Shown: positions 1-7,839, counted from the stretch's first letter. The stretch is 64,000 nucleotides of DNA from Acetobacterium woodii DSM 1030 (GCF_000247605.1 NC_016894.1:3585732-3649731), one strand, 5' to 3'. Program-made: numbers and translations. Notes: generated from the letters alone by a model not told the origin.

Positions 1-17
1 TTTACTTTTTCAAACAA
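1..17 (-). CDS. Start of portal protein gene (partial)
   Basis: Only the first codons lie in the window. After the terminase stop codon the minus strand shows TTTAGGAGGTGTGCC and then TTG, TTT, GAA, AAA, GTA, which would begin M-F-E-K-V. A portal gene normally follows the large terminase in siphovirus genomes, and many portals begin in a similar way. The gene identity is therefore inferred mainly from position. Confidence 0.4.
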
Positions 18-27
18 GGCACACCTC

Positions 28-1683
28 CTAAATCATATTTAAATATTCGGCCATTTTATCCCGAAGGATGACCTTAACAATAATCATGGCCACAGCCCCA
101 TCAATTTTCTGTGTTTGCGACACACCCTTAACTGGTTGAATATTCCCATTGATATCCACCTTCACTTCCAGATTCTTAAGACACCACTTATCAATCGGAT
201 GGTCATTATAAACTGACTGCTTGGCGATCAGCTCAGCCTTAAGCTCCTTCATCGGCATGGATAAGGTATAAGACCCCTGCCGAACTGAGATCATTGCATT
301 TTTACCAAAGTGATTTTGAAAAGCCATCAATAAACTGGCATCCACATGCCAGGGATCGTAACCAATCCAGGGAATATAAATGTCATACACATCTTGGACT
401 TCAATAAACCATTCTAAAATCGCATAGGGGTTAATCCGGTTCCCCGGGCAAACTCTCAGCAATCCCTGCTTTTCCCATAACAGGTATGGCACCTGATCCA
501 ATAATTCTTTATTATTCAAATTTTCTTCCGGCAGCCAGTACATCGACAGATAATAGTCTTTATCATCATCCCTTCTTTTGCAGACAACTTTTGCTGCTGC
601 AAGGTCTGTTGTTTCAGCTAAATCAAAACTACCAATGCCATACCGAAAGCCCATTTCTTTCGCTTCGAATTTTTCCGGGTTATACAGTTCTTCCCAGCGG
701 AGCCATGCGGTAGCAGCGTTTTCTGTCGCGCAAAAATCTTTAACCATGACTGTGGCTTTAAACGCCGGATCTTCTTTAGCCTTATTCACAAAACCCCGAA
801 GAACTTCGATTTTCTTGATAACACCAAGCCCCGGGTTTGCTTTAATCCAGCATTCTTCTTTATCCCATTCGTCCCGGTCATCCAGCTCATAGATAAATGG
901 CAAAAATGTATCATCAACTACCTTGCCATCCAGCACCTTACAGGCATACTCATACTGACTGTCAAAAATGCACTCACGCACAAAACCATTGGTCGAGATA
1001 CAGGTTAAAAGCGGCTGATCCCGGGAAGACGTTGATTGGATCATCAGATCATAGAGATCACGGTTCTTAATGGCTGCCAACTCATCGATAATAACGCAGT
1101 GCGAATTCAAGCCATCCAATCCATTTACATTACTGGCCAAAGCTTTAATAAAAGAGAAGTTGGCATCAAAGAATAAGTCGGATTTTCGTTTTCTGATATG
1201 TCTGGACAATGACTGATCTTGCTTAATCATGTTCCAGGCTTCATTAAACCCCTTCGATGATTGTTCCTGCTTGGTCGCAATGAAATAATTCTCAGCGCCG
1301 CTTTCACCATCAGCCACCGTCATTTCGATGCTTGTTGCTGCAAGCTCGGTTGTCTTGCCGTTTTTCCGGCCCCGGATATCCAATACTTCCCGGTATTTTC
1401 TAAAGCGGGTATTTTTATCAACAAATCCATAAATTGCCTGGTATTTAGCTTTTTGAAAAAGCATCAACTTTAATGGCTCACCCAATACACCCTGGGACTG
1501 CTTACAGAAAGTCTCAATAAATTCAATCGGGCGGTTAGCCAGATCTTCATCAAAAACGAATAGCCCTTGGTGTTTGAGATCATACATCAGCTTTTCATAA
1601 ACCTGTTTGATCCGATAGCAGGCAACAATATCGCCGGACATGATGGCATCGTAATATTCCTCAATAAATTCTGCTCGGCTCAT
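28..1683 (-). CDS. terL: Phage terminase large subunit
   Basis: The product is a 551-aa packaging motor: an ATPase that drives DNA into the prohead, fused to the nuclease that cuts concatemers. Visible motifs are an N-terminal Walker A-like RGRKNGKTTE (about residue 105), a Walker B CVIIDELAAI (about residue 195), and a C-terminal nuclease start GSFDLAETTDLAA (about residue 350). The length suits the Terminase_1 family of Firmicute siphoviruses. The start ATG overlaps the stop of the small-subunit gene by 4 nt, and a portal start follows, so this is the head of the late operon. No disruption is visible. Confidence 0.93.
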   Translation of the reverse strand: MSRAEFIEEYYDAIMSGDIVACYRIKQVYEKLMYDLKHQGLFVFDEDLANRPIEFIETFCKQSQGVLGEPLKLMLFQKAKYQAIYGFVDKNTRFRKYREVLDIRGRKNGKTTELAATSIEMTVADGESGAENYFIATKQEQSSKGFNEAWNMIKQDQSLSRHIRKRKSDLFFDANFSFIKALASNVNGLDGLNSHCVIIDELAAIKNRDLYDLMIQSTSSRDQPLLTCISTNGFVRECIFDSQYEYACKVLDGKVVDDTFLPFIYELDDRDEWDKEECWIKANPGLGVIKKIEVLRGFVNKAKEDPAFKATVMVKDFCATENAATAWLRWEELYNPEKFEAKEMGFRYGIGSFDLAETTDLAAAKVVCKRRDDDKDYYLSMYWLPEENLNNKELLDQVPYLLWEKQGLLRVCPGNRINPYAILEWFIEVQDVYDIYIPWIGYDPWHVDASLLMAFQNHFGKNAMISVRQGSYTLSMPMKELKAELIAKQSVYNDHPIDKWCLKNLEVKVDINGNIQPVKGVSQTQKIDGAVAMIIVKVILRDKMAEYLNMI

Positions 1684-2063
1684 TTTTTAACCGCTTCCTT
1701 TCCGGACTGGAAAAACTGCAGGAGCTGATCCTGCTCTTCTTTCTGCTCCTTCGCAGGCATCAAGTCGATTAACTGCTTCATGATATTATCATACTGCTTT
1801 CCATAATCCCGAAATGCTTTTGCTTCGGGTCTCTCTCGATCAAAAACCTGAGAACCATTTTTAAACTTTTCCATCAACCCTTCTTTGATCAGCTTCTGCT
1901 TGAGTTCCTCAATTGACACCCTCATAAAAGCAGCATCAGAAATAAGACCTTCCAAAACTTTGATAATGTCTTTATCCATCTGCATATTTTTATAAATCTT
2001 CAATATCCGGTTTTTCTCAGCCCTGATCTTCTTTTCTTTTTCTAATTGTTCGGCTATGCCCAA
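1680..2063 (-). CDS. terS: Phage terminase small subunit (P27-like)
   Basis: The protein is about 127 aa, highly charged and helical, and lies directly upstream of terL with a 4-nt overlap, the usual place for the DNA-recognition subunit of the packaging enzyme. The start chosen is TTG at 2063, which follows a purine-rich GGAGGGGGGT ribosome site. The open frame extends to 2144, but that part has no ribosome site and reads as unlikely protein. No catalytic motif is expected in this family. The call rests on size, composition and synteny. Confidence 0.72.
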   Translation of the reverse strand: MGIAEQLEKEKKIRAEKNRILKIYKNMQMDKDIIKVLEGLISDAAFMRVSIEELKQKLIKEGLMEKFKNGSQVFDRERPEAKAFRDYGKQYDNIMKQLIDLMPAKEQKEEQDQLLQFFQSGKEAVKK

Positions 2064-2165
2064 AAATATACCCCCCTCCTTTTTTGAAATTTTCGTGCGG
2101 AGGAACAAAGAGGTATCCACTCCGACGGTCTCCTGATGGCCCACCCCATGTTTTTTTAGGGGGGC

Positions 2166-2897
2166 CTATGCTTTGCGATTTCTAAAATAATTTTTCAGAA
2201 TTTCTTTTTTTAATTCCTTATCATTGCACTCAGCATCGTTCATTATGTTTGCAATACAAGATTCAATATCAGTATCAATTGAAACGATGACTGCATTCAA
2301 TCGCCCAGCAATTAAGTCACGCTCTTTATCCTTTGGCAATGAAGCAACGATCCAAATGTTTCTTGCATCGATCTTGCCATCAATGATTAAGCGATACAGA
2401 TAATCAATCACACCGGCAACAGTCTCAGTAAGATTGTCCGGCACTTCATCCTTACCACGTAGGCTCAAGGCCTGACCAACCTGGTTGAAGTCAATGACCA
2501 GATCACCATGATCCATATGATCCAGTACATATGTTGTCTTCCCAGATGCTGGAGCACCACAGACTAACCAACGCTTAACCGGCTGAGGATTCCCCTCATC
2601 ATCAAAGTACATACCGTTGTTCGTAAGCCTCACCCTTTTCCTAAAGTTATTTGATAATGGATTAGTCTTACGATGTTCATCGAAGTGACAGTCACGGCAT
2701 AACAGCTCAAGGTTATCCTCACCATAAACTATTCCAGGATCATGGATATTCTCAGGCGTCAGATAAATCTTATGATGCACTTCTTCACCTGGTCTTCCAC
2801 ACCTTTCACAGATACCAAAGTTCTTAGAAAAGATATATTCTCTTTTAGTGATCCAACGTTTAGAGTTATAGATCTGCTTTGCAAATATGCCTGCCAT
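2166..2897 (-). CDS. HNH endonuclease fused to P-loop ATPase/kinase domain
   Basis: The N-terminal part carries an HNH nuclease with zinc knuckle: CERCGRP, then VHHKIYLTPENI, then NLELLCRDCHFDEH (first about 90 residues from the chosen start). HNH proteins next to terminase assist packaging cleavage in many phages. The C-terminal part has a P-loop CGAPASGKTTY and reads like an AAA_33/zeta-type nucleotide-binding domain. The start at 2897 (ATG) sits 1 nt after the upstream stop, implying coupling; an in-frame start at 2966 would overlap the previous gene by 68 nt. The fused P-loop is unusual for a packaging HNH protein. Confidence 0.8.
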   Translation of the reverse strand: MAGIFAKQIYNSKRWITKREYIFSKNFGICERCGRPGEEVHHKIYLTPENIHDPGIVYGEDNLELLCRDCHFDEHRKTNPLSNNFRKRVRLTNNGMYFDDEGNPQPVKRWLVCGAPASGKTTYVLDHMDHGDLVIDFNQVGQALSLRGKDEVPDNLTETVAGVIDYLYRLIIDGKIDARNIWIVASLPKDKERDLIAGRLNAVIVSIDTDIESCIANIMNDAECNDKELKKEILKNYFRNRKA

Positions 2898-2898
2898 G

Positions 2899-3156
2899 TT
2901 AGTGTTGGTATTTTCTTGGAATCTGTGGAATAACTTTTGTGAATCTAAAAATTGATCCAGACCCATATACTGTTTTTAGGATTCCATTATCGTCGATGTA
3001 TTCAATTGTTACATCTTTAATTTCGTGGCTTAAAATCTCACCATCTCCTCTAAGCGTTACTACTGTATAGTCAATATCTAAAATATTATCAATAGGTCTG
3101 CTTCTTTTTCCACCAACGCACATTTCTACAATAAATTTATTTGGATCAATCTTCAC
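2899..3156 (-). CDS. Hypothetical phage protein
   Basis: An 85-aa protein with alternating beta-type segments (FIVEMCVGG, YTVVTLRGDGEIL, VTIEYIDDNGIL). It starts at GTG with GAGGTG five bases upstream and is followed within 1 nt by the HNH/P-loop gene, so the two are probably co-translated. I do not recognise a family. The position between the internal recombinase and the packaging genes suggests a late or late-early function only by location. Confidence 0.6.
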   Translation of the reverse strand: MKIDPNKFIVEMCVGGKRSRPIDNILDIDYTVVTLRGDGEILSHEIKDVTIEYIDDNGILKTVYGSGSIFRFTKVIPQIPRKYQH

Positions 3157-3182
3157 AAATACACCTCAATTCTTCAAATAAA

Positions 3183-3228
3183 AATCCGAACATTATTTGT
3201 TACTTCTTATGTTATCGTTCGGGTTTTT
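3183..3228 (-). terminator. Rho-independent terminator after the internal recombinase gene
   Basis: The stem is CCGAAC/GTTCGG around a loop of about 22 nt, with T-rich tails on both sides. It lies about 140 nt beyond the stop of the minus-strand recombinase gene and before the packaging operon, so it probably ends that transcript. The long loop lowers confidence. Confidence 0.5.
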
Positions 3229-3367
3229 CTGTTTGAATGTTTAATTTCCTTAGAGAATCACACATTCAGTTTTTCATCTCTCTACTTACTAGAGTATAAG
3301 AAAATCAGACTTTCAATATTCACCCACTCATTTTTTAAACATTCAAGTACAAAAAAATAAAAAAAGC

Positions 3368-3982
3368 TCACCGTACAAAGTCAGCTAATGCCTTTGAATA
3401 CTCGTGATACTTCTCCTGATCCAGTCCTAAATATAATTTTGTCTCTTCAATTGAGGAATGTCCCAGCAGCTCTTTGACTGCCACAACATCCTTTCCGCTG
3501 TCCATGTAAATCTTGTAAGCATAGGTTTTACGCATGCTGTGCGCCGTGATCCCTTTGATCCCAAAATAAGCAGCAGCGTCTTTCAAAATATTGCTGATTG
3601 CCTGAACGCCAATGGCTCCACCCTTCCTAGATGGAAACAGCCATTCATAATCCCGCTTATCTTTGATGTAACATTTCAACTCCCTGGCTACCTTGGGAAT
3701 AATCTCCGCCTGTCGGGGTTTCCGGTTTTTCTTCCTGATGTTCCTAGAATTATACTTCTTTCCTTCCTGGATTAAAAAATACCCATGCCGGATTGCTTCC
3801 CTAGCGTCCCTGACCTTTAGGCCAACCAGATCCCCAGCCCGGTAACCGGTTGTGATACCAATTAAAAATAAAATGTAATTACGTCTACCCTCAACGGTTC
3901 TGTTGGATGCCGCTTTTAAATAATCTTGCATATCAAGAACGTCCTGGGTTCGCTTGATTGGTTTTGATGGTTGTTTTCTCAC
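3368..3982 (-). CDS. Phage-type tyrosine recombinase (internal, late region)
   Basis: A 204-aa catalytic domain without an obvious arm-binding domain. The usual residues are visible: Arg in TTGYRAGDL, His-x-x-Arg in AHSMRKTYAY, His in LGHSS and Tyr in LYLGLD. It starts at GTG within 2 nt of the stop of the small cysteine-rich gene. The complete 347-aa integrase at 18242 is the probable prophage integrase. Small recombinases of this kind commonly sit just before terminase genes in Firmicute prophages, where they may resolve multimers or regulate late genes; that role is inference. Confidence 0.88.
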   Translation of the reverse strand: MRKQPSKPIKRTQDVLDMQDYLKAASNRTVEGRRNYILFLIGITTGYRAGDLVGLKVRDAREAIRHGYFLIQEGKKYNSRNIRKKNRKPRQAEIIPKVARELKCYIKDKRDYEWLFPSRKGGAIGVQAISNILKDAAAYFGIKGITAHSMRKTYAYKIYMDSGKDVVAVKELLGHSSIEETKLYLGLDQEKYHEYSKALADFVR

Positions 3983-3983
3983 T

Positions 3984-4124
3984 TCATTTCTTAACCTCCC
4001 GTTCCGATCTGATCGCTGGCTTCAAGCATCCGGTCTGTTTATATGGATCACTCAACAACCGCTTATCCAGACATTGACCATCGCGATTATGCGTACAACC
4101 CTTACAATCACATTGATTATTCAT
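3984..4124 (-). CDS. Small cysteine-rich phage protein (46 aa)
   Basis: An ATG-started frame with four cysteines (MNNQCDCKGCTHNRDGQC...) and a later GC in TGCLKP, probably a small metal-binding fold. Its end carries the GGAGG ribosome site and lies 1 nt from the GTG of the recombinase, so the two are coupled. It is one of several tiny cysteine-rich proteins in this prophage. No family is recognised. Confidence 0.55.
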   Translation of the reverse strand: MNNQCDCKGCTHNRDGQCLDKRLLSDPYKQTGCLKPAIRSEREVKK

Positions 4125-4146
4125 TTAGAAACTCCATTTCTGGCAA

Positions 4147-4186
4147 TAAAAAAAGCAACCAATTTTCGGCTGCTTAATTTTTTACC
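4147..4186 (-). terminator. Terminator-like hairpin after the ArpU-like gene
   Basis: The stem is AAGCAACC/GGCTGCTT with one mismatch, flanked by A- and T-runs. It lies about 60 nt downstream of the minus-strand regulator at 4244. Confidence 0.55.
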
Positions 4187-4243
4187 TTCTTTTCTATTTT
4201 AGATAATATCATGGTTTTAAAAAAATTGCTGTCACATGTTTTG

Positions 4244-4666
4244 TCATATTTCACTGTCATTTCCCAAATTTTTTGATATATTTCTTACATACCCATAGCT
4301 ATAATCCAATACCAAGGCAATTTCCTGCAAGCTGTATCCCACCTGATCACGAAGGTATTTAACTTTCACATTAACATTATCGATCCCCTCAATATGTTCA
4401 ATGATTTGCCCTCTGAGATTCTCCAATATTTTTATTTCTTTCTCATGTTCATTAATCTGCTGCTGCAGCTCCATGATCTCCGGAAGAATATCTTCAAACG
4501 CCTTTGAAGAATTACCGTGGATGGATTCCGCATCATTAGTTATACAGCTGGTTTTAATAACGTCCGGAGACAATTTAACCATCAGTCTTATTTTCCTTCG
4601 GATCAAATTATCCCGGCATTTTGTCTCTATGTTGATCATCTCTGTAATACTCTGAATCTTTGACAT
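4244..4666 (-). CDS. ArpU-like phage late transcriptional regulator
   Basis: A 140-aa protein. The middle is a coiled coil (about residues 55-100, EIMELQQQINEHEKEIKILENLRGQ region). The C-terminus, GYSLQEIALVLDYSYGYVR, looks like a sigma-70 region 4/HTH. Proteins of this build sit between early and late genes in Firmicute phages and are thought to switch on the packaging and structural operon. The position here, just before recombinase, HNH and terminase, agrees. The ATG is preceded by GGGGGAAG. Confidence 0.7.
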   Translation of the reverse strand: MSKIQSITEMINIETKCRDNLIRRKIRLMVKLSPDVIKTSCITNDAESIHGNSSKAFEDILPEIMELQQQINEHEKEIKILENLRGQIIEHIEGIDNVNVKVKYLRDQVGYSLQEIALVLDYSYGYVRNISKNLGNDSEI

Positions 4667-4733
4667 TTGCTTCCCCCCATGTTAAAATAAATTTAATGAG
4701 CAACTTGGGGCGAAAGCTCCTTTTTTAATTTCT

Positions 4734-4886
4734 TTAAGACACCATCGAACTTTGAATATTTGTCTCATAATTTCGGCATTTATTTAAAAGATGAGCATTC
4801 GCCGAAGCCGAACAATTATTTTTAAAATAATTGTTATAATATTTGCAATCCTTTTTTTTACAGGCGTTTTTCTTTTTCCCTTTCAT
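4734..4886 (-). CDS. Small lysine- and cysteine-rich phage protein (50 aa)
   Basis: It starts at ATG after a perfect AGGAGG (ATTTAGGAGGAACAT). The product is very basic at its N-terminus and has cysteines at residues 9, 14, 25 and 37, spaced as in a small zinc-binding fold. It follows the radical SAM gene by about 10 nt on the same strand and is probably in that operon. Function unknown. A GGGGCGAAAGCTCC hairpin followed by T's (4706-4726) lies just beyond it but points the other way. Confidence 0.6.
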   Translation of the reverse strand: MKGKKKNACKKKDCKYYNNYFKNNCSASANAHLLNKCRNYETNIQSSMVS

Positions 4887-4895
4887 ATGTTCCTC

Positions 4896-5750
4896 CTAAA
4901 TATTGAAACTTCTAAAGTCTGTCCCCTTTTTCATATGCATATTTATTGCTGCTGGCCGTTGCCACGATCTGGCGAACTTTTCGACTTCTTTGGAATACTT
5001 TGTTTTTTCATTCGTGAAATCTCTGTACAGCTGAGCAAATGGCATGGCCCCAGCCCACCAAATCTTTTGCAGTCGTTCTTCATTTTTGCTAATGTCGCCA
5101 TCAATCAACGCATAACATTTTATATGCTCTCTTGTAAAACCTGCCTTTACCAACTTTACCGCTGCTTTTTCAAAATTTTTAAACGCCCCCTCGGTATCGC
5201 ATGCTAGCCACAATTCATCTATACTCAAACCTCGCACATTATCAACAAAATTATCATCAATCAAATCGACTTCTAAACCGCCTTTGAACTGAATTCGCTT
5301 TTGAGTTTTCAGCATCCTAAACACTTTGTCTTTATGCTGCCGTGACGTTTGGAGAAAATTATTGTCCTGAATCACATTTCCCTGACAAATTTGAATCTCT
5401 TTTAATTTCCCTTCAATCTTCGGGACAATGCACCATGGGCAATTGTTATTGCATCCACGCGATGTAAAAATTATATTTGGCTTCATATAAAGGCCTTGCG
5501 TAAACCCATCTGTTTGACTTTTAAATGCCGGTCCGCCTAATTTAACTGGTCTATCTTGCGTGGATCGGAATTGAAACGCCATTTCTTGGCAATATTTTCT
5601 GTCCCACGTGAACGAGCATGAAATATGTATTTCGTCAAATTCAGGAAATATTTTCCATGACGGCGACTGTATTATTCCATTGGGATAATAAACAAGCGAA
5701 TCGATTGGTGTATAACTTGTCTTCTTCGGAAATATTCTTAGTATTTTCAT
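4896..5750 (-). CDS. Phage-encoded radical SAM protein
   Basis: A 284-aa protein with the [4Fe-4S] ligand motif C-NNN-C-PW-C at about residue 100 (TSRGCNNNCPWC), the hallmark of radical S-adenosylmethionine enzymes. A TIM-barrel-type C-terminus follows, with acidic strand ends (EVDLIDDNF, LWLACDTEG, CYALIDGD). The upstream gene overlaps its start by 4 nt. Substrate unknown: phage radical SAM enzymes can act in base or tRNA modification, but the sequence does not decide this. A DNA methyltransferase lies in the same operon, so a role in nucleic-acid modification is a reasonable guess. Confidence 0.8.
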   Translation of the reverse strand: MKILRIFPKKTSYTPIDSLVYYPNGIIQSPSWKIFPEFDEIHISCSFTWDRKYCQEMAFQFRSTQDRPVKLGGPAFKSQTDGFTQGLYMKPNIIFTSRGCNNNCPWCIVPKIEGKLKEIQICQGNVIQDNNFLQTSRQHKDKVFRMLKTQKRIQFKGGLEVDLIDDNFVDNVRGLSIDELWLACDTEGAFKNFEKAAVKLVKAGFTREHIKCYALIDGDISKNEERLQKIWWAGAMPFAQLYRDFTNEKTKYSKEVEKFARSWQRPAAINMHMKKGTDFRSFNI

Positions 5751-6016
5751 CTTTTTCTCTTACCAAACGCACCGATCACACCTCCACTTTGCATTGGTTT
5801 AAAATAATACCCAAAACACTCTCGGATAGACAATTTACTTACGTCTGCTGAGAAAAACTCAATGCCTTTTCGGTTTTGGCAATTAACATGAATCAAGCAG
5901 TCTCCTTTTAGTATCTCCTCCCCAATTTTTTCGCACAGCCCCACACTTGCATAAAATGAATCACTGGTGCCATCCCGATATAATATTTCTAGTACCCCAA
6001 ATTTTTTACTTTTCAT
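5747..6016 (-). CDS. Hypothetical phage protein
   Basis: An 89-aa mixed alpha/beta protein overlapping the radical SAM gene by 4 nt and the next upstream gene by 11 nt, so clearly part of a tightly coupled operon. It ends in a basic GKRKR tail. I do not recognise a domain. Two cysteines (LCEKIGE, HVNCQNRK) are present but do not form an obvious metal motif. Confidence 0.6.
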   Translation of the reverse strand: MKSKKFGVLEILYRDGTSDSFYASVGLCEKIGEEILKGDCLIHVNCQNRKGIEFFSADVSKLSIRECFGYYFKPMQSGGVIGAFGKRKR

Positions 6017-6227
6017 AATGCTCCACCATCTCTATTATTTCTTGAGCCAGCAGCTTCCCTTTTTCAATATCCACTGCAAAGGCCCCATTTTTTGCTGAAG
6101 TAATGACTAGGCTATCACCCTTAATAATGTATCTCAGGCCAGTAAACCGGTCGCTTTCTACTTCAAACCCTTCTTCCCGATCCCGACTTTGATTTTTAAA
6201 ATTATAAATCCTTTTGATAAAATCCAT
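6006..6227 (-). CDS. Hypothetical phage protein
   Basis: A 73-aa protein with several short strands (RYIIKGDSLVITSAKNGAFAVDIE) followed by a helix (GKLLAQEIIEMVEHY). It lies 1 nt after the methyltransferase stop and overlaps the next gene by 11 nt. No family recognised; the operon position is the only context. Confidence 0.58.
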   Translation of the reverse strand: MDFIKRIYNFKNQSRDREEGFEVESDRFTGLRYIIKGDSLVITSAKNGAFAVDIEKGKLLAQEIIEMVEHYEK

Positions 6228-6228
6228 T

Positions 6229-7020
6229 TCATTCCGTTTTTCTCCTTGAGTTTAATTCAATTTCCGCAATCGATTTTAAAATTGGGTAAACCTGCTGTGG
6301 AACAACAGCATTTCCTATGCATTCAAGTCGGTCCATCCCTTCGGAAAGCCCATTATCATTTCGTTTTTTTCCGCTGCTTGGATTGGAGATAGCCCCATAA
6401 AAATCCAGAGATAAATGCTCCGCATTGTTCCACGCTTCGAACGCATTCGAAATATCGATGTCTGGACATCGGATGCCATGTTCTTGTTCCAGGCCATCCC
6501 ATCGCTTGCCAATGGCGTAGGAAATGATAAACACCCGATCTCTTTTGTGCGCTGCGCCGACGCTACAAGCTGGTATTTGAAATACCCCCCCTTGATATCC
6601 GATACTTTCCAGCTCAGAAAGTATTTTTTCGATTCCCAGTCTGAGGATACCAACAACATTTTCGCCAAGCACCCAAGTGGGCTTGATTTCCTGGACAACT
6701 CTAAGCATTTCTGGCCAGAGATAACGGTCATCATCCTTGCCTCTTTGCTTCCCGGCGATACTATACGGCTGGCAAGGAAATCCTCCGCTAATAATGTCAA
6801 CTGTACGCATTCCTGTTCTTTCATAAAAATTGTCTCCCGTTAGTGATCGTACATCTTTCCATTTTGGGATGGCCGGCCAATGCTTCTCTAAAACTTTGGT
6901 TGCATAATCCCCCCATTCACATTGGCCGATTGTCTCAAATCCAGCCCATTCGGCCGCTAAGTCAATGCCCCCAATCCCCGTGAACAGACTTAGATGGGTA
7001 AGTTTTTCTATCGTTCTCAT
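6229..7020 (-). CDS. DNA (cytosine-5) methyltransferase
   Basis: A 263-aa enzyme that transfers a methyl group from SAM to cytosine C5. Visible motifs: SAM-binding motif I SLFTGIGGIDLAAEWAGFE at the N-terminus, catalytic motif IV GGFPCQPYSIAG (cysteine about residue 81), ENVVG (motif VI), RDRVFI (motif VIII), and a C-terminal IGNAVVPQQ (motif X). The target-recognition segment is short. No restriction enzyme gene is adjacent, so it is probably a solitary phage methylase that protects phage DNA or marks it. A short overlapping reading frame begins upstream. Confidence 0.93.
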   Translation of the reverse strand: MRTIEKLTHLSLFTGIGGIDLAAEWAGFETIGQCEWGDYATKVLEKHWPAIPKWKDVRSLTGDNFYERTGMRTVDIISGGFPCQPYSIAGKQRGKDDDRYLWPEMLRVVQEIKPTWVLGENVVGILRLGIEKILSELESIGYQGGVFQIPACSVGAAHKRDRVFIISYAIGKRWDGLEQEHGIRCPDIDISNAFEAWNNAEHLSLDFYGAISNPSSGKKRNDNGLSEGMDRLECIGNAVVPQQVYPILKSIAEIELNSRRKTE

Positions 7021-7114
7021 TTTTCATTTCCTTTTCAGTTTTTCTAGGACACAACCAGATACAGACATAAGGTAAATCTCTAATATGCTTGCAACCTTCA
7101 CAGATCCAGTTCAT
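6962..7114 (-). CDS. Small cysteine-rich phage protein (50 aa), overlaps methyltransferase start
   Basis: An ATG frame starting as MNWICEGCKHIRDLPYVCIWLC has a CxxC plus CxxxC arrangement. Its ATG overlaps the stop of the upstream 56-aa gene (ATGA), typical coupling. The last 59 nt overlap the methyltransferase start in another frame. The cysteine pattern favours a real zinc-binding peptide; the long overlap argues for caution. Confidence 0.45.
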   Translation of the reverse strand: MNWICEGCKHIRDLPYVCIWLCPRKTEKEMKNENDRKTYPSKSVHGDWGH

Positions 7115-7281
7115 TTTTTTGCACTGGTTCCATACCACTTTGATTTTGTCGAGCGAATATCTTCTTTAATTTGATCAAGCAAAACTTTTTCCTGCTCAAT
7201 GTCCTTGGGATCGGCATTCGGACGGGTTATGTAATGCTGCAGAGCATGTTTAATTGTCTGTAATCTTCGGTATTTATTCAC
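7111..7281 (-). CDS. Small hypothetical phage protein (56 aa)
   Basis: GTG start after AAGGGGT, overlapping the stop region of the upstream Xre gene by 8 nt. The product is helical and charged (QTIKHALQHYITRPNADPKDIEQ), and its stop overlaps the ATG of the next small gene. No domain is recognised. Coupled overlaps on both sides support translation. Confidence 0.5.
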   Translation of the reverse strand: MNKYRRLQTIKHALQHYITRPNADPKDIEQEKVLLDQIKEDIRSTKSKWYGTSAKK

Positions 7282-7480
7282 TTTCTACCCCTTCTTTCAC
7301 AAACTGCATTTGAAACCCCATGGCTCCCATGATCTTCCCCAGTATCACAGATTGTGGATCTCTTTGACCAAGTTCATAATGTCCAATGCTTCTTTGCGAA
7401 ACACCTGCAGCAAGTGCTAACGCTTCTTGTGACCATCCACACTGTTCACGCTCTTTTTTGATTCGTTCACCGATCGTCAT
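7274..7480 (-). CDS. Xre-family HTH regulator (68 aa)
   Basis: A single helix-turn-helix domain: MTIGERIKKEREQCGWSQ, then EALALAAGVSQRSIGHYELGQRDP, a classic Cro/CI fold. The start ATG 7480 has GAGG eight bases upstream and overlaps the preceding gene by 4 nt; the open frame runs further upstream without support. It is embedded in the replication/modification operon, so it is more likely an operon-internal regulator than the immunity repressor. Confidence 0.8.
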   Translation of the reverse strand: MTIGERIKKEREQCGWSQEALALAAGVSQRSIGHYELGQRDPQSVILGKIMGAMGFQMQFVKEGVESE

Positions 7481-7653
7481 TTTTCTATCCTCGTTCCAAA
7501 GCACTTGTTATTCCAACCTGGTGGATACTGTGGCAAAAGCATTTTTCCACTTTCCTCACAAAACAACGCATTACCTACTTGCGTCAACTTTTCGCATTGC
7601 TCACATGGAGACGCTTTTCTTTCCAAAGCTATTTCTAGTGCTGTTTTTTTCAT
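7477..7653 (-). CDS. Small cysteine-containing phage protein (58 aa)
   Basis: An ATG frame with CEQCEK and two later cysteines (FCEESG, NKCFG), spaced like a small zinc ribbon. It overlaps the Xre gene start by 4 nt and follows the 61-aa gene directly, fitting the tightly packed operon. GGAGTGA precedes the ATG. Function unknown. Confidence 0.55.
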   Translation of the reverse strand: MKKTALEIALERKASPCEQCEKLTQVGNALFCEESGKMLLPQYPPGWNNKCFGTRIEK

Positions 7654-7839
7654 TCACTCCTCCTGAAACTTATAAATCTTTGCCGGTACTCCATGAAATA
7701 ACTTTGTTGTTCGATTCTTCCGGATAACCCGGCAGATCACTGGAATCTCAGCTTTGCAGATCTCAGCCAATTCATTCAGGCTGCCAGCGGTGGCGAGTGG
7801 CCATTCATACTTACTCGTGTCCGCTATCAGGTAAATCAT
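7654..7839 (-). CDS. Hypothetical phage protein (61 aa)
   Basis: It overlaps the DnaC-like gene stop by 4 nt. The sequence ADTSKYEWPLATAGSLNELAEICKAEIPVICRVIRK looks like a compact alpha/beta or HTH-like domain of a type often found beside phage replication genes. No confident family assignment. Confidence 0.55.
   Translation of the reverse strand: MIYLIADTSKYEWPLATAGSLNELAEICKAEIPVICRVIRKNRTTKLFHGVPAKIYKFQEE

Noticed and set aside
6315-6824. 169-codon frame within the methyltransferase gene
   Set aside because: Antiparallel-free shadow frame: the methyltransferase motifs are all in the main frame.
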